From: a virus
DNA length: 20,575 nt
Reading direction: 5' to 3' (one strand)
IMG/VR virus record: IMGVR_UViG_3300008448_000836
Coordinates: 1-20,575 of that record
The notes beneath the pieces are model-generated. The model saw only the letters and a list, made by a program, of their open reading frames with translations. It made no database searches and was not told the origin of the DNA. The position numbers and the translations under genes are program-made. This document shows, in pieces, positions 1 to 8,818 of this stretch (positions are counted from its first letter, which is position 1; every line of letters starts with the position of its first letter).

Positions 1-807
1 AATTATTGATTCTATTAATTTAGCACCAACAACTGTTTTAGCAAAATTATCAAAATCATATACAAATGATTCTCCTCGATGTTTTTCTAAGAATGAACGC
101 AAATGATTAATTTTCGATTCATGACGATCTTTTTCCTTGGGATTCATTATTGCTTCAAAAACTTCATCTACTTCTTCTTGCAATGATGAAGTCCACCAAT
201 CTTTACTAAATACAGTTGCTTCTTGAACTCCTTTAAGTGTTTGCCATGCATTTTTAACTAGTGCATCTTCAAATTGTGGATATGATAAACGAAATGTATC
301 ATAATCATTATCTTGAATTGATTGTCGAACAATTGTTGCTGATATTGGTTCTCCGTTATTATATGTTAATGGATCAACATTAACATTTAATTCAATTGCA
401 TCAATACCGCTAGGAATCGTACGGCCTTTTTTATCGCCAATTGTAGCATACTTATCTACATTTGGAACAAAGTCTTTAGCGCGAACATAATCATTGCCTT
501 TAGTTGAAGCTGCCATGGCATACCGTCCCGTTGCATCTTTTGGTAATGCAAAAAGATATTCATATGCGGCTGTTATTGGAGAATTAAATTCAGTTGACTG
601 TATTTCAATGTTTGGATCAGAATTTAATAGATTGAATAATTCAATTGTTTTATTGCGAGAAATTCCTTCTCGCTCTGTTGGTCCAATCAAAAGAATTACT
701 TGGTCAACTGCAGGATCTTCAGCATAACGTTGTGCTAATGCTAAATGTGCTCCGGTTAATGGTTTGAATCCGCCTGGAAAAAGTATTGTTGTTTTAGTTG
801 TTTGCAT
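1..807 (-). CDS. Nucleotidyltransferase (cytidylyltransferase/NMNAT-like fold), C-terminus cut by the window edge
   Basis: Open from ATG at 807 to position 1 with no stop, so 269 residues are visible and the C-terminus lies outside. The N-terminus carries a Rossmann nucleotidyltransferase signature, FPGGFKPLTGAH (residues 10-21), matching the family's GxFxPxHxGH ATP-binding motif. The first His of HxGH is Thr18 and the Gly is Ala20; His21 remains. ISATIVR (155-161) matches the second family motif, ISxTxxR. Known members transfer NMP groups from ATP or CTP to small phosphorylated molecules (NAD, FAD, CDP-sugar precursors); the substrate here cannot be read. The region after about residue 165 is acidic and helical-looking and is not recognised. 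It is the last gene visible in the direction of transcription, after the small fibre-like gene, and has its own late-promoter-like motif 23 nt upstream. Fold assignment is fairly secure; activity is inference. Confidence 0.8.
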   Translation of the reverse strand, partial: MQTTKTTILFPGGFKPLTGAHLALAQRYAEDPAVDQVILLIGPTEREGISRNKTIELFNLLNSDPNIEIQSTEFNSPITAAYEYLFALPKDATGRYAMAASTKGNDYVRAKDFVPNVDKYATIGDKKGRTIPSGIDAIELNVNVDPLTYNNGEPISATIVRQSIQDNDYDTFRLSYPQFEDALVKNAWQTLKGVQEATVFSKDWWTSSLQEEVDEVFEAIMNPKEKDRHESKINHLRSFLEKHRGESFVYDFDNFAKTVVGAKLIESII

Positions 808-825
808 ATGATAGTTAACATGTTA

Positions 826-840
826 TTTTAATAAATATGA
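826..840 (-). promoter_or_regulatory. Late-promoter-like AT motif before the nucleotidyltransferase gene
   Basis: The coding strand reads TCATATTTATTAAAA. It shares the octamer ATATTTAT with four other gaps in the window but is the most divergent copy after the octamer (TAAAA instead of ATWAAA). The octamer ends 23 nt before the ATG at 807. Promoter function is inferred from recurrence and position only. Confidence 0.45.
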
Positions 841-856
841 TTAGAATATATTCTAA
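841..856. repeat. Perfect 16-nt palindrome TTAGAATATATTCTAA
   Basis: A perfect inverted repeat with no spacer. It overlaps the TAG stop of the upstream gene (853-855) and sits directly before the late-promoter-like motif of the next gene. No T-tract follows it on the minus strand, so it is a poor intrinsic terminator; an operator or RNA-processing hairpin is possible. Confidence 0.5.
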
Positions 857-1596
857 CCTCCTAACTTTATAGAGTGACCTAGCCATTCTAGATAGACGCC
901 GGAGGAAGCTACGGTGTTTGCGCCTTTAATAAAAGTAACGACACATGCAATTCCGGCTGGAATTAAAAATGAATGATTATAATGTGGTTTGTCATTTGTT
1001 TCGTGCCATGCTATAGTTCCTATTCCAGTTAAATCCGTTTTTATTTGCAAATAGTCAGATCCGCCTGTAATACTAGCTCCTGTATACTGTTCAGCGGAGT
1101 GTACATAAAACATTCTGTCAGTGGTGGCGGAGGGAATATTCCATGTTGTTGTATCAACAGATCCTGTGGCAACTGTTGTCATTATATACGAATAACTAGT
1201 AGCGTCAAATGCATTGTTTGATATTTGTGCTGATCCGGTGACTATTATTCCCCAATCAAAATGTACTTTTGGTGATGTCACATCAGGTATTCGTAATGCA
1301 GTGTTGTTATTCCCAGCTGCAGGTAAATTGTTGTCGTTGCTAATTGTAAACGAGTCGCCTATTCCTCTAATGCCGGCGGAAAAGTTTGTTGTGCTAGATT
1401 TAAAATGCACATATGCATCATTTGCAGTAGTTGACGTGTCAATTTTAAGCGTACGCGTAGTGCTACCTGACAACGTTAAATTGTTATTGATAAATTTTTG
1501 AGCTTCAGCTGAATCGGTAGAATCTGTAATTACGGTGGTTGTGCCTTGTCTTGCAAATGTATATCGTTCTCCGTATGTTAATGCTATATTTGTCAT
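853..1596 (-). CDS. Small fibre-like virion protein, unrecognised family
   Basis: 247 residues, rich in Thr, Ser, Asn and Gly, with alternating beta-like segments and no transmembrane stretch or signal peptide. This composition is typical of phage tail-fibre or adhesin proteins. The middle (about residues 75-125) has Gly/Asn/Pro-rich turns, and the last part (about 200-247) looks like a compact beta domain ending in Gly-Gly. It begins 12 nt after the stop of the 1346-residue tail protein, with no room for its own promoter, so the two are almost certainly co-transcribed. In phages the gene after a large fibre often encodes a fibre tip, a receptor-binding protein or a trimerising chaperone; any of these would fit. 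No catalytic motif was seen, and the function is inferred from composition and position. Confidence 0.6.
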   Translation of the reverse strand: MTNIALTYGERYTFARQGTTTVITDSTDSAEAQKFINNNLTLSGSTTRTLKIDTSTTANDAYVHFKSSTTNFSAGIRGIGDSFTISNDNNLPAAGNNNTALRIPDVTSPKVHFDWGIIVTGSAQISNNAFDATSYSYIMTTVATGSVDTTTWNIPSATTDRMFYVHSAEQYTGASITGGSDYLQIKTDLTGIGTIAWHETNDKPHYNHSFLIPAGIACVVTFIKGANTVASSGVYLEWLGHSIKLGG

Positions 1597-1608
1597 AAGT
1601 TACTTTGT

Positions 1609-4600
1609 TTATCTAGTTGCTAATGCAGTTCCTGTTTTTATGTTTGCGTTATCAAATGTTACGTTGTTTTGACTGATTATAACTTCTACTTGCGGCATTA
1701 ATGCAGAACCTGTATTTGATACTATTATATCTTTAATATTTAGACTAGGATTTGTGGGACAAGCAATTTCCATTACCATTGTTTTTTCGCCAGCTGGCAA
1801 GCTTCCGTCAAAAATTAAATTTATGCCGCCGGAAACTGTTTGAAAATATGATGCGGAATTCGAGTTAGTAACCGTTATCAGTTTTTTACTAAAATTAACT
1901 GCAGATACATTGCCACTAAACAATGCATTTGATGCGGTTATATCGCCCGAAGCTTTTACATTGAAGTTGCTTGAACTTATAAAGAAACCATTTCCGGTAG
2001 CAGAGCCAGATAAATAAAATCCTGAACCTGTTATTGCATTCTGCGTAATTGCAAACCCTCCAATATTTCCGGTGGTTGCGTTTATGGTGCCTGAAACTAT
2101 TAATGTGGTACCATTCCATGAAAGTTTGTCTTTTAAAGAAAATTGGCCGGCATTGTCTAAATAAAATCCTGTATTAGAATTATTAAATGTGCCCGTGCCT
2201 GTAAATAATTTGCTTGAAGCCATGTTGATGCCGCCGATACTACCCGTATTAGCAATAATACCACCTTGCAAAAATACATTATCGGTAGCTAAACCAAAAC
2301 CAGGATTAGGTTTTCCAAACACATAACTGCTATTTGCTAATCCGGATAAATCACCTAAACGAGCTTTTAGTGCAACATCATAAATTCCACTACCGGTTCT
2401 TTCAACAATGTCAATATATGGAGTTGCTGTATCATTTGGATTAGCATTAATACGAATGAATCCGGTATTTAATTTACCGGTTGACACAATTACTTGTGAG
2501 CCTGAATAACTTTGAGCTGCACTAGGTGATTCTCCTAATGATGCCGAATTTCCGGTAAGTCCATTTCCATATGCTCTAGTTACATATAGTCTACCCGTTA
2601 AATCCGTGTCGCCTACTCCATCTCTAGATGCTGAATTTACATATAAATATTCTGTTGCAAATCCGGTACCACTAAACTTTTTAGCAGTAAGTATTTCTCC
2701 AGTCTCGAATCCTGTAACATTTTCTACAGACATTGTTGTTTGCGTAGGAGTATAATTACCATTTGGACTTGCTCCTGCAAAACTTGATCCTGTTAATGTA
2801 GTTGAATTTGCAACATATAATTGTCCTCCAACTGCATTAACTGATGTTTTTTCAAATACAGTGGTTGCTAACGTTCCTCGAATTTTTGCATTTTCAAATT
2901 CTGCAGATCCATTTCCTGCGGCAGAAATTTTCCATCCTTTTAAATCAGATGCATAATCAGACGTTTGAATTGAGCCTGCACTATCTATTACAATGTTTGT
3001 GCCAGTAATTTTTGAAGAATCAATTGTAAATCCGCCAACTTTACCTCCGTCAAACAATACTTGAGACCCAGATATTGTGCCATCTTGTCGAACATTGAAT
3101 TTGCTTGAACTTATAAAAAATGCTGTACTTAAATTAGATACATCTACTGAACTTGATATTAAAAACGTAGATCCTGCACTTAATGCGTTGTTAGTTAATG
3201 TAAATGATCCAATTTTACCTCCGGTAAACAATACTTGTGAACCAGTAACATCTCCCGAAGCTTTAACATTAAACTTTGAAGATGAAATAAAGAAATCATT
3301 TCCAGAGGCAGCACCTGATATATAAAAATTGTTTGCGTTGGATAAAGTATTATCACTAATTGTAAATCCGGCTATTTTGCCTCCAGTAAACAACACATTG
3401 CTTCCTGTTATATCGCCATTTGCTTTTACATTGAATTTGCTTGAACTTATAAAGAAACCATTACCAGTTGCAGAACCTGACAAGAAAAATCCTGAGCCTG
3501 TAATTGCATCTTGAGTTATTTCAAATCCGCCAATTCTACCTGATGTTGCAGTTATTTTTCCGGTCATTGTTACATCACCAGAGGCACTTAAATAAAAATT
3601 AGAAGATGATATTGCAAGTTTGCCGCCGCTACCACTTATGTATTGATTTGTGCCACCCAAAAAGAATTTTGAGGTGTGTATATCTAATTCACTGTCTGAT
3701 GTTGAATATCTAAAATAGTTGTTAGTATCTTGATATAATTCTAATCCAACACCTGAATATGGATTTCCTTTAGATGTTTTTCCAGGTAGTGCTGATCCCG
3801 ACCACATTAGGAATCCGGGCGCGCCATAGTCAAAACCTTGATATCCTAAAGTTCTAATATAACCAGTGCCGGTGTTACCGGCTATTTCAATGCCACTACC
3901 TAACGAATCTGCAACATACAATGAACCCGTAAGCATTGAAAAATCACCGTCTACGTAACGGTTGCCTCCTTGCCAATTGTTGTTTAAACTATAATTAATT
4001 TGTTTACTTTTAACTCCAGCAACATTATAATATTCAATCTTAAATGAAAGTTGATTGTTTGATTTATGTGCAGTTGGTACTAAACTTTTTATTCTAGTAT
4101 AATCAGGTGTGTATCCTGCATCATTATCCGATGTAGTTCGTATATCAGCAACTTGCCATATTCCCGCTTCGACTACAACTAATAATACTGCTGTTCCTGT
4201 GTTGTCAGCTTCAAAATTAATTACATAATCGTCAAATCTTTGATTAGTTGTGGTTACTTCAATTTCTCCAATTCGTTTGCCTAATTTAACAGGTAATACT
4301 TGATTTAAAAAATCAGTAGTATTATAATTAAATGAACTTCCTGATAAATAAAAACTAATTTTTGGATTTTGTGTATTTGTTTTAGTTCCTAGGGCATCAA
4401 TTGTTATTTTGTATGAGCTACCTTGATTAAACACTCCTTGATATTCATTTTTAATTTGAGCTACAGTAACTGCATTTTTTGCTGATATATCAACTGAACT
4501 AGAAATACGCATTGCATTTGATATAGATGCAGTTATCCATGTTAATACCGGAGCTGCTGTTATAGTATTACCATTATAAGTTGAACTTGTCCAATAAGTA

Positions 4601-5649
4601 TTAATTGTGCTCTGTGTTACAAATACTCCAATACTTTGGTCTGGATACAATGATGCTGTATTGGTTACGAATATTTCCGTCTCCACCAATTCTACATCAT
4701 TGATCAACTCCCATGTTCCAACGGTACCGTTATTGTTCATGAATGTTTTAATTCTAGAAACATCACCTGTTGCTGGCTGTAAGCCTGAAATTTGTATTAA
4801 TGCATATGATTCAGAATTTTGTGTTTCTGTATATGTTGGGGTTGATTCATATGTTAATGAAAATGATGAATTTGCAAAATTTGTGTAAATATGTGGAAAA
4901 ATAGTTTTACTGCTATATACCGTATACGCCGTATCTAACAATGCGGTAGTTGAAGATAATACTTTTTTAATGCTTGATGTATATGCTGTCGTAGACGGAG
5001 TATATGTTGGTAATGGTGTTGCATTTTGAGGAGCGGCTACAGTAATTGTGCCGGCAGTCATATCATTTATGAATGATCCGCCACTAATTTCAATAGCAGG
5101 TTGATTATTCAATAAAAAATATTTAATTTTTCCGGAAGTATATATAGGAAATTGACTTGTTGTATATGTTCGATCTAAATGTGCACCAATTTGTTCTGAT
5201 AATGTTATTTCCGGCAATGTTTCAAAAATAATTTCTGAATCATTTGGTACTGTAGGATTAACTTGTACGGTGCGCGTCCATTTGATATTTGGACGACCTT
5301 GCCATTCCGGCGGTACATTTACTGATTCAGCAATTAATGTTATTGTGCAGTCACCCGGAGGCGTATCTTCATAAATATAAATTGCAATTACTCGGCTTGT
5401 GTCTTCATCAATATAATCAATAATTTCATAATAAATTGGATCACCATTATAATCTAAAATTTCAAGATTAAGATATCCGCCAACTTTTAAAGTTGTTGGG
5501 TTTCCTAGCAATTTAAATAAATTTTTGCCGGCAGTTAATCTAGTTGGGAATTCAGAAATTTGAAAATAATCAGGCGAAGTTAATGATGTATCAGTATACC
5601 ATACATCGATAAACTGTAAACCCTTATAAACTGTTTTTTTACGTTGCAT
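1609..5649 (-). CDS. Large repeat-containing tail fibre / tail-tip structural protein (1346 aa)
   Basis: The N-terminal 150 residues form a beta-rich module (FPTRLTAGKNLFKL, then a region rich in Tyr/Ile/Asp ending near NVPPEWQGRPNIKW) of a type I recognise from marine phage virion proteins. Residues 150-600 are Thr/Ser-rich with few features. Residues 670-880 hold about four tandem units of 54-60 residues built on FFISSSKFNVKASGD, then SxVLFTGGKIxGFTI. A further copy lies at about 1189-1250, and between them is a region (WKISAAGNGSAEFENAKIRG) resembling the C-terminal part of central tail-fibre proteins. The last 100 residues form a separate beta-like domain. It probably forms an extended trimeric fibre at the tail tip or baseplate; the repeats suggest a shaft. 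The ATG at 5649 has an AAGGTG ribosome-binding site 4 nt upstream. A late-promoter-like motif overlaps the preceding stop codon. Exact T4 counterpart unknown. Confidence 0.8.
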   Translation of the reverse strand: MQRKKTVYKGLQFIDVWYTDTSLTSPDYFQISEFPTRLTAGKNLFKLLGNPTTLKVGGYLNLEILDYNGDPIYYEIIDYIDEDTSRVIAIYIYEDTPPGDCTITLIAESVNVPPEWQGRPNIKWTRTVQVNPTVPNDSEIIFETLPEITLSEQIGAHLDRTYTTSQFPIYTSGKIKYFLLNNQPAIEISGGSFINDMTAGTITVAAPQNATPLPTYTPSTTAYTSSIKKVLSSTTALLDTAYTVYSSKTIFPHIYTNFANSSFSLTYESTPTYTETQNSESYALIQISGLQPATGDVSRIKTFMNNNGTVGTWELINDVELVETEIFVTNTASLYPDQSIGVFVTQSTINTYWTSSTYNGNTITAAPVLTWITASISNAMRISSSVDISAKNAVTVAQIKNEYQGVFNQGSSYKITIDALGTKTNTQNPKISFYLSGSSFNYNTTDFLNQVLPVKLGKRIGEIEVTTTNQRFDDYVINFEADNTGTAVLLVVVEAGIWQVADIRTTSDNDAGYTPDYTRIKSLVPTAHKSNNQLSFKIEYYNVAGVKSKQINYSLNNNWQGGNRYVDGDFSMLTGSLYVADSLGSGIEIAGNTGTGYIRTLGYQGFDYGAPGFLMWSGSALPGKTSKGNPYSGVGLELYQDTNNYFRYSTSDSELDIHTSKFFLGGTNQYISGSGGKLAISSSNFYLSASGDVTMTGKITATSGRIGGFEITQDAITGSGFFLSGSATGNGFFISSSKFNVKANGDITGSNVLFTGGKIAGFTISDNTLSNANNFYISGAASGNDFFISSSKFNVKASGDVTGSQVLFTGGKIGSFTLTNNALSAGSTFLISSSVDVSNLSTAFFISSSKFNVRQDGTISGSQVLFDGGKVGGFTIDSSKITGTNIVIDSAGSIQTSDYASDLKGWKISAAGNGSAEFENAKIRGTLATTVFEKTSVNAVGGQLYVANSTTLTGSSFAGASPNGNYTPTQTTMSVENVTGFETGEILTAKKFSGTGFATEYLYVNSASRDGVGDTDLTGRLYVTRAYGNGLTGNSASLGESPSAAQSYSGSQVIVSTGKLNTGFIRINANPNDTATPYIDIVERTGSGIYDVALKARLGDLSGLANSSYVFGKPNPGFGLATDNVFLQGGIIANTGSIGGINMASSKLFTGTGTFNNSNTGFYLDNAGQFSLKDKLSWNGTTLIVSGTINATTGNIGGFAITQNAITGSGFYLSGSATGNGFFISSSNFNVKASGDITASNALFSGNVSAVNFSKKLITVTNSNSASYFQTVSGGINLIFDGSLPAGEKTMVMEIACPTNPSLNIKDIIVSNTGSALMPQVEVIISQNNVTFDNANIKTGTALATR
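1938..2079 (-). repeat. DNA-level repeat, copy 1 (in the fibre gene)
   Basis: This 142-nt stretch aligns without gaps to 3408-3549, exactly 1470 nt (490 codons) away, and many third positions are also conserved. It encodes the last FNVKASGD / ITGSGFYLSGSATGNG unit. The conservation suggests relatively recent duplication or continuing gene conversion between units. Confidence 0.75.
3020..3640 (-). repeat. Tandem array of about four degenerate coding repeats in the fibre gene
   Basis: Units of roughly 160-180 nt encode FFISSSKFNVKASGD-type segments followed by VLFTGGKI. They lie around 3060-3215, 3238-3400 and 3408-3549, with a more divergent unit near 3560-3600. Copies differ by small in-frame length changes. 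The unit at 3408-3549 is closest to the distant copy at 1938-2079. Confidence 0.75.
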
Positions 5650-5664
5650 TACACCTTAATATTC

Positions 5665-5679
5665 TTTTATATAAATATC
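5665..5679 (-). promoter_or_regulatory. Late-promoter-like motif before the 1346-aa fibre gene
   Basis: The coding strand reads GATATTTATATAAAA. It overlaps the TGA stop (5678-5680) of the Mre11-Rad50 fusion, and the octamer ATATTTAT ends 21 nt before the ATG at 5649. The plus strand shows a perfect TATAAATA (5670-5677). This would let the fibre gene be expressed separately from the replication genes ahead of it. Confidence 0.6.
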
Positions 5680-8600
5680 AATTGTGTTGAATACAGCTAA
5701 AATTATTTATTTTGTTAACTTCAATTAAATTATCAACCATATCTCGCATTGTATCTACATGTGATATGATAATTGAAAAATCAAACTTAGTGCGAAAATA
5801 ATCAAACAAATTTACTACTGCCGAGATATGTTCTGCATCTAAACTTCCCCAACCTTCGTCAATTGCAATAAAATTGGGCCGAGGTAATGCAGAAACATTG
5901 ATTAATGCAATACGTATTGCTAATGAGCTAATAAATCGTTCCATTCCACTTGTTAATTCTAGAGGCCAAAAATTGTCTTCATCATAAATAATATATCCAT
6001 TGATATTTTTGCCGTCACTTTGAAGCACCATATTAAAATCAACTACTTGATTCAATACATTGTTAATTTCAGCTTCAATCTTTGGCATTGCTTTTGCAAT
6101 TAATTCATACGGGACGCCATCACGTTTAACTGAATCTAAATAATATTCATAAGCTTTATATTCAGTTTCCAATTGTTTGTAGGTGTCTAAAGATTCGATT
6201 GCCGTTTTCTTTGTAGTTTTAGCAACTTCAATTTTGCCATGTTTACTTCGAATTGTATCTGTAGTTTGTTTTATTAATTTTGTTAATGAATCAATTGTTT
6301 CTTTGCAAGTTGCAATTTCCGAATCTACCGTTTTATTATGTATAATTGCCGATTCATTAGCACGAAATAATTCTTGTCGCTCTAAACATGTTTCTAATTC
6401 AGATTCACGAGTTTGCAAATCATTTTCTAAAATTTGAATTTGCAATTCTTGTTTTTCTATTGATAACCGATTTGTTTCATGTAGTTGTTTTAAATTGTTC
6501 AATGTCGACAACTCCACACGTACAGCATCATATTCTAATATTGTATTGTTTAAAGTTTTTTGATTAAGTTGTAATTCGTCTAATATTGATCGATCTGTAT
6601 CAATCGTATTTTGAGCCGCAATTGCATCTTGTACGAAAACGTTAGATGTACAGTATTTGCATTCCGGATCATATTCATGGTCGGAAAGATGATTAATTTT
6701 TTCTTGCTTTGCATTTATAATTCCTTGTTGTTTTTTAACAGTTAACTCAATTTGTTCTAATTCAGTTTCAAATTTTTCTAGTGATCTTAATTCTGTAACT
6801 AGTTTATTTTCATTAAATGCTCGTATATCTCGTTTGATTATTAAATATTTACTAACAACCGTTTCTAAATTTATTTCTGCTAATTCAATGTCTGTTTGTA
6901 ATTGTGTAACTTTTTTTGTAAGTGTTGTTTCTACTTGTATTAAATCATCAATGTCTGGACCGTTATATGTTGTTGGCTGTTTTGTCTCAATAAGTTGCAA
7001 CATTTTAGTTTGTAGATCATTTCTAGATTCTTGATATACATCTTCCTTTTTTTCTAGGTTAGTAATATCTTGTTGATTATTTGTAATAATAGTATCAGCA
7101 TCATTGATAATGATATCGAAATCTGTTTTTTTATATGTTTTTAATTTTCCGGCAGTTTCTTTAATTTCGTCAGCTGCAAGTTGATATAGTTGTTCAAATA
7201 CTGTAATATCTAAAAACTGTGAAAGCAAATCTTTGCGTTCTTTTTGAGACTTTTCAATAAAATTATTATTATCAGCTTGAAGTGAAAATGCAGTTAAAAT
7301 AAAATCATCATATGTGCCTAAATAACGACGAATTGATTTGTTTGTATCACTTCGTTCTTCACCATTTAAATTTTCAGTGTCAGTATAAAAATCTACATCT
7401 ACCTTAACATGTTTTTCTTTTTTCTTGGTGCCGCGCCTTTCAATTGTATATTGAATGCCATTCATTTCAAATTTAAAAATGCCATTAAATGTAGTTTTTT
7501 TGTTGTTCAAAACTTCATTTGCTTTACTTGTTTTACTGCATTTATCAAATATAGTATATGTAATTGCATCTAATAGTGATGATTTACCTGAGGTATTTGC
7601 CGCAAATAAGCCACATACATCTGATAATTTTTCAAAATTAATAACATTGCCTTCGCCATATGAAAACATGTTATCGAACTCAAATGATATAGGATGCCAT
7701 GTTGTATGTCGTATTGATTCTACTGCTGGTAATTTTGAATTAATTGTTCGATTAATATATCTAATTGCATCAGTTTCTTCAGCAGTTGCTTGTGGATGAT
7801 TAATTGAAATATAATCAGTAATTAACGTGTTTTGATATTCTACATCTCGTACATTGCCAATTGTAAATGATGCTGTTGCATTAGAATCTGGTCCTGCATT
7901 ACTACGTTGTATTGTAATGTCCTGAACATCATATTTTTTACGAATTGTTGCAATCAACCGTTTCATGTCAGCTGCACTAGTTTCATGAAATTTTATTCTG
8001 ACTCTAGGTTTGTTTGGCATTCGATGCGGAGACTTGACAATTGTAGTCCCATCAACTTCTATTGTAACATAACCATAATCATTTTGAATTTCAACAAACT
8101 CAGCACTTTTAGATTCAATATCCCAAACTAAAATTCCATGGTCTAATGCTTCGCCATGATTTTGTTGAATCAATGAACCTGGGTAGGCAATTGTTTGAGC
8201 AGCATCTAAAAATTGTGCAGGTTTATGAATATCTCCTAACAATGTTAAATCATGTCCTGCAAATAATTCTGTAGTTACATGTTCGTTTGATATTTGGTAT
8301 CCTATATCAGTCTTAGCAGTATTTACAGCGCCATGGTGCATTGCAATTTTATAAGATGCAGTAAAATCTTTTGCCATAATGTATTCAGTTGGTGCAACAT
8401 CAACCGCCATATGATTCCATGTAATTCCGCCACATTCAAACAATCCGTTATCTTTAATAAAGATGATATTTTTATTATTGATAACATCTAGAATAGGACT
8501 AACAGCATCAATTCGCTGCATATTATTCAAATTCATGTCATGGTTTCCTAGAATAACAATTGTAGGAATTGTAAATCCATTAAAAAATTCTACTAGCATC

Positions 8601-8818
8601 TGAATTAGCTCCGGAGACATATCTAATTTGCTGTGCACAATATCTCCGGTGACAACTGCAATACTATTTTCAGTTGAATGACAATTAATATGGTCAAACA
8701 TGTTCTGAAATACTTCGCGATATTCTTTGTGTCGTTTTAATGTTCGGATATGAATATCTGATACGTGAAAAATTTTATCAATCTTATCAATACCAATATC
8801 AATCTTTTTTATGCCCAT
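5678..8818 (-). CDS. Single-chain Mre11-Rad50 (SbcD-SbcC, T4 gp47-gp46) fusion nuclease/ATPase
   Basis: 1046 residues. The N-terminal calcineurin-like nuclease has DIH (21-23), TGD (57-59), GNHD (91-94), HHG (161-163) and GDIH (195-198), the metal-binding series of Mre11/SbcD. Residues about 376-560 are the ABC N-lobe with Walker A GLFAANTSGKSS (403-414). Next come two coiled-coil arms around a zinc hook, CKYC (720-723), then the C-lobe: LTSGMERF signature (955-962), Walker B FIAIDEGW (983-990), D-loop SLD (992-994) and switch His1020. In T4, gp46 and gp47 are separate proteins that resect DNA ends for recombination-dependent replication; here both are one chain with all motifs intact. Coiled coils are short (about 150 residues per arm), as expected for phage Rad50. 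The ATG at 8818 overlaps the primase stop by 10 nt, implying translational coupling. No stop or frameshift separates the halves. Confidence 0.95.
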   Translation of the reverse strand: MGIKKIDIGIDKIDKIFHVSDIHIRTLKRHKEYREVFQNMFDHINCHSTENSIAVVTGDIVHSKLDMSPELIQMLVEFFNGFTIPTIVILGNHDMNLNNMQRIDAVSPILDVINNKNIIFIKDNGLFECGGITWNHMAVDVAPTEYIMAKDFTASYKIAMHHGAVNTAKTDIGYQISNEHVTTELFAGHDLTLLGDIHKPAQFLDAAQTIAYPGSLIQQNHGEALDHGILVWDIESKSAEFVEIQNDYGYVTIEVDGTTIVKSPHRMPNKPRVRIKFHETSAADMKRLIATIRKKYDVQDITIQRSNAGPDSNATASFTIGNVRDVEYQNTLITDYISINHPQATAEETDAIRYINRTINSKLPAVESIRHTTWHPISFEFDNMFSYGEGNVINFEKLSDVCGLFAANTSGKSSLLDAITYTIFDKCSKTSKANEVLNNKKTTFNGIFKFEMNGIQYTIERRGTKKKEKHVKVDVDFYTDTENLNGEERSDTNKSIRRYLGTYDDFILTAFSLQADNNNFIEKSQKERKDLLSQFLDITVFEQLYQLAADEIKETAGKLKTYKKTDFDIIINDADTIITNNQQDITNLEKKEDVYQESRNDLQTKMLQLIETKQPTTYNGPDIDDLIQVETTLTKKVTQLQTDIELAEINLETVVSKYLIIKRDIRAFNENKLVTELRSLEKFETELEQIELTVKKQQGIINAKQEKINHLSDHEYDPECKYCTSNVFVQDAIAAQNTIDTDRSILDELQLNQKTLNNTILEYDAVRVELSTLNNLKQLHETNRLSIEKQELQIQILENDLQTRESELETCLERQELFRANESAIIHNKTVDSEIATCKETIDSLTKLIKQTTDTIRSKHGKIEVAKTTKKTAIESLDTYKQLETEYKAYEYYLDSVKRDGVPYELIAKAMPKIEAEINNVLNQVVDFNMVLQSDGKNINGYIIYDEDNFWPLELTSGMERFISSLAIRIALINVSALPRPNFIAIDEGWGSLDAEHISAVVNLFDYFRTKFDFSIIISHVDTMRDMVDNLIEVNKINNFSCIQHN

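Noticed and set aside
1916-2119. A second minus-strand frame inside the fibre gene
   Set aside because: Its Arg/His/Tyr/Cys-rich translation is an out-of-frame reading of the repeat unit and has no resemblance to a protein family.
3020-3640. Repeats considered as a CRISPR array or a diversity-generating template/variable pair
   Set aside because: They are in-frame protein repeats with no uniform spacers. No reverse transcriptase is visible, and the differences are not limited to adenine positions.
7455-7799. Open frames on the plus strand inside the minus-strand genes (for example here, at 494-727, 4607-4888 and 18552-18896)
   Set aside because: They lie fully inside genes with strong domain or family evidence on the minus strand, have atypical Cys/Ser/Phe-rich or Val/Leu-rich composition, and lack ribosome-binding sites.
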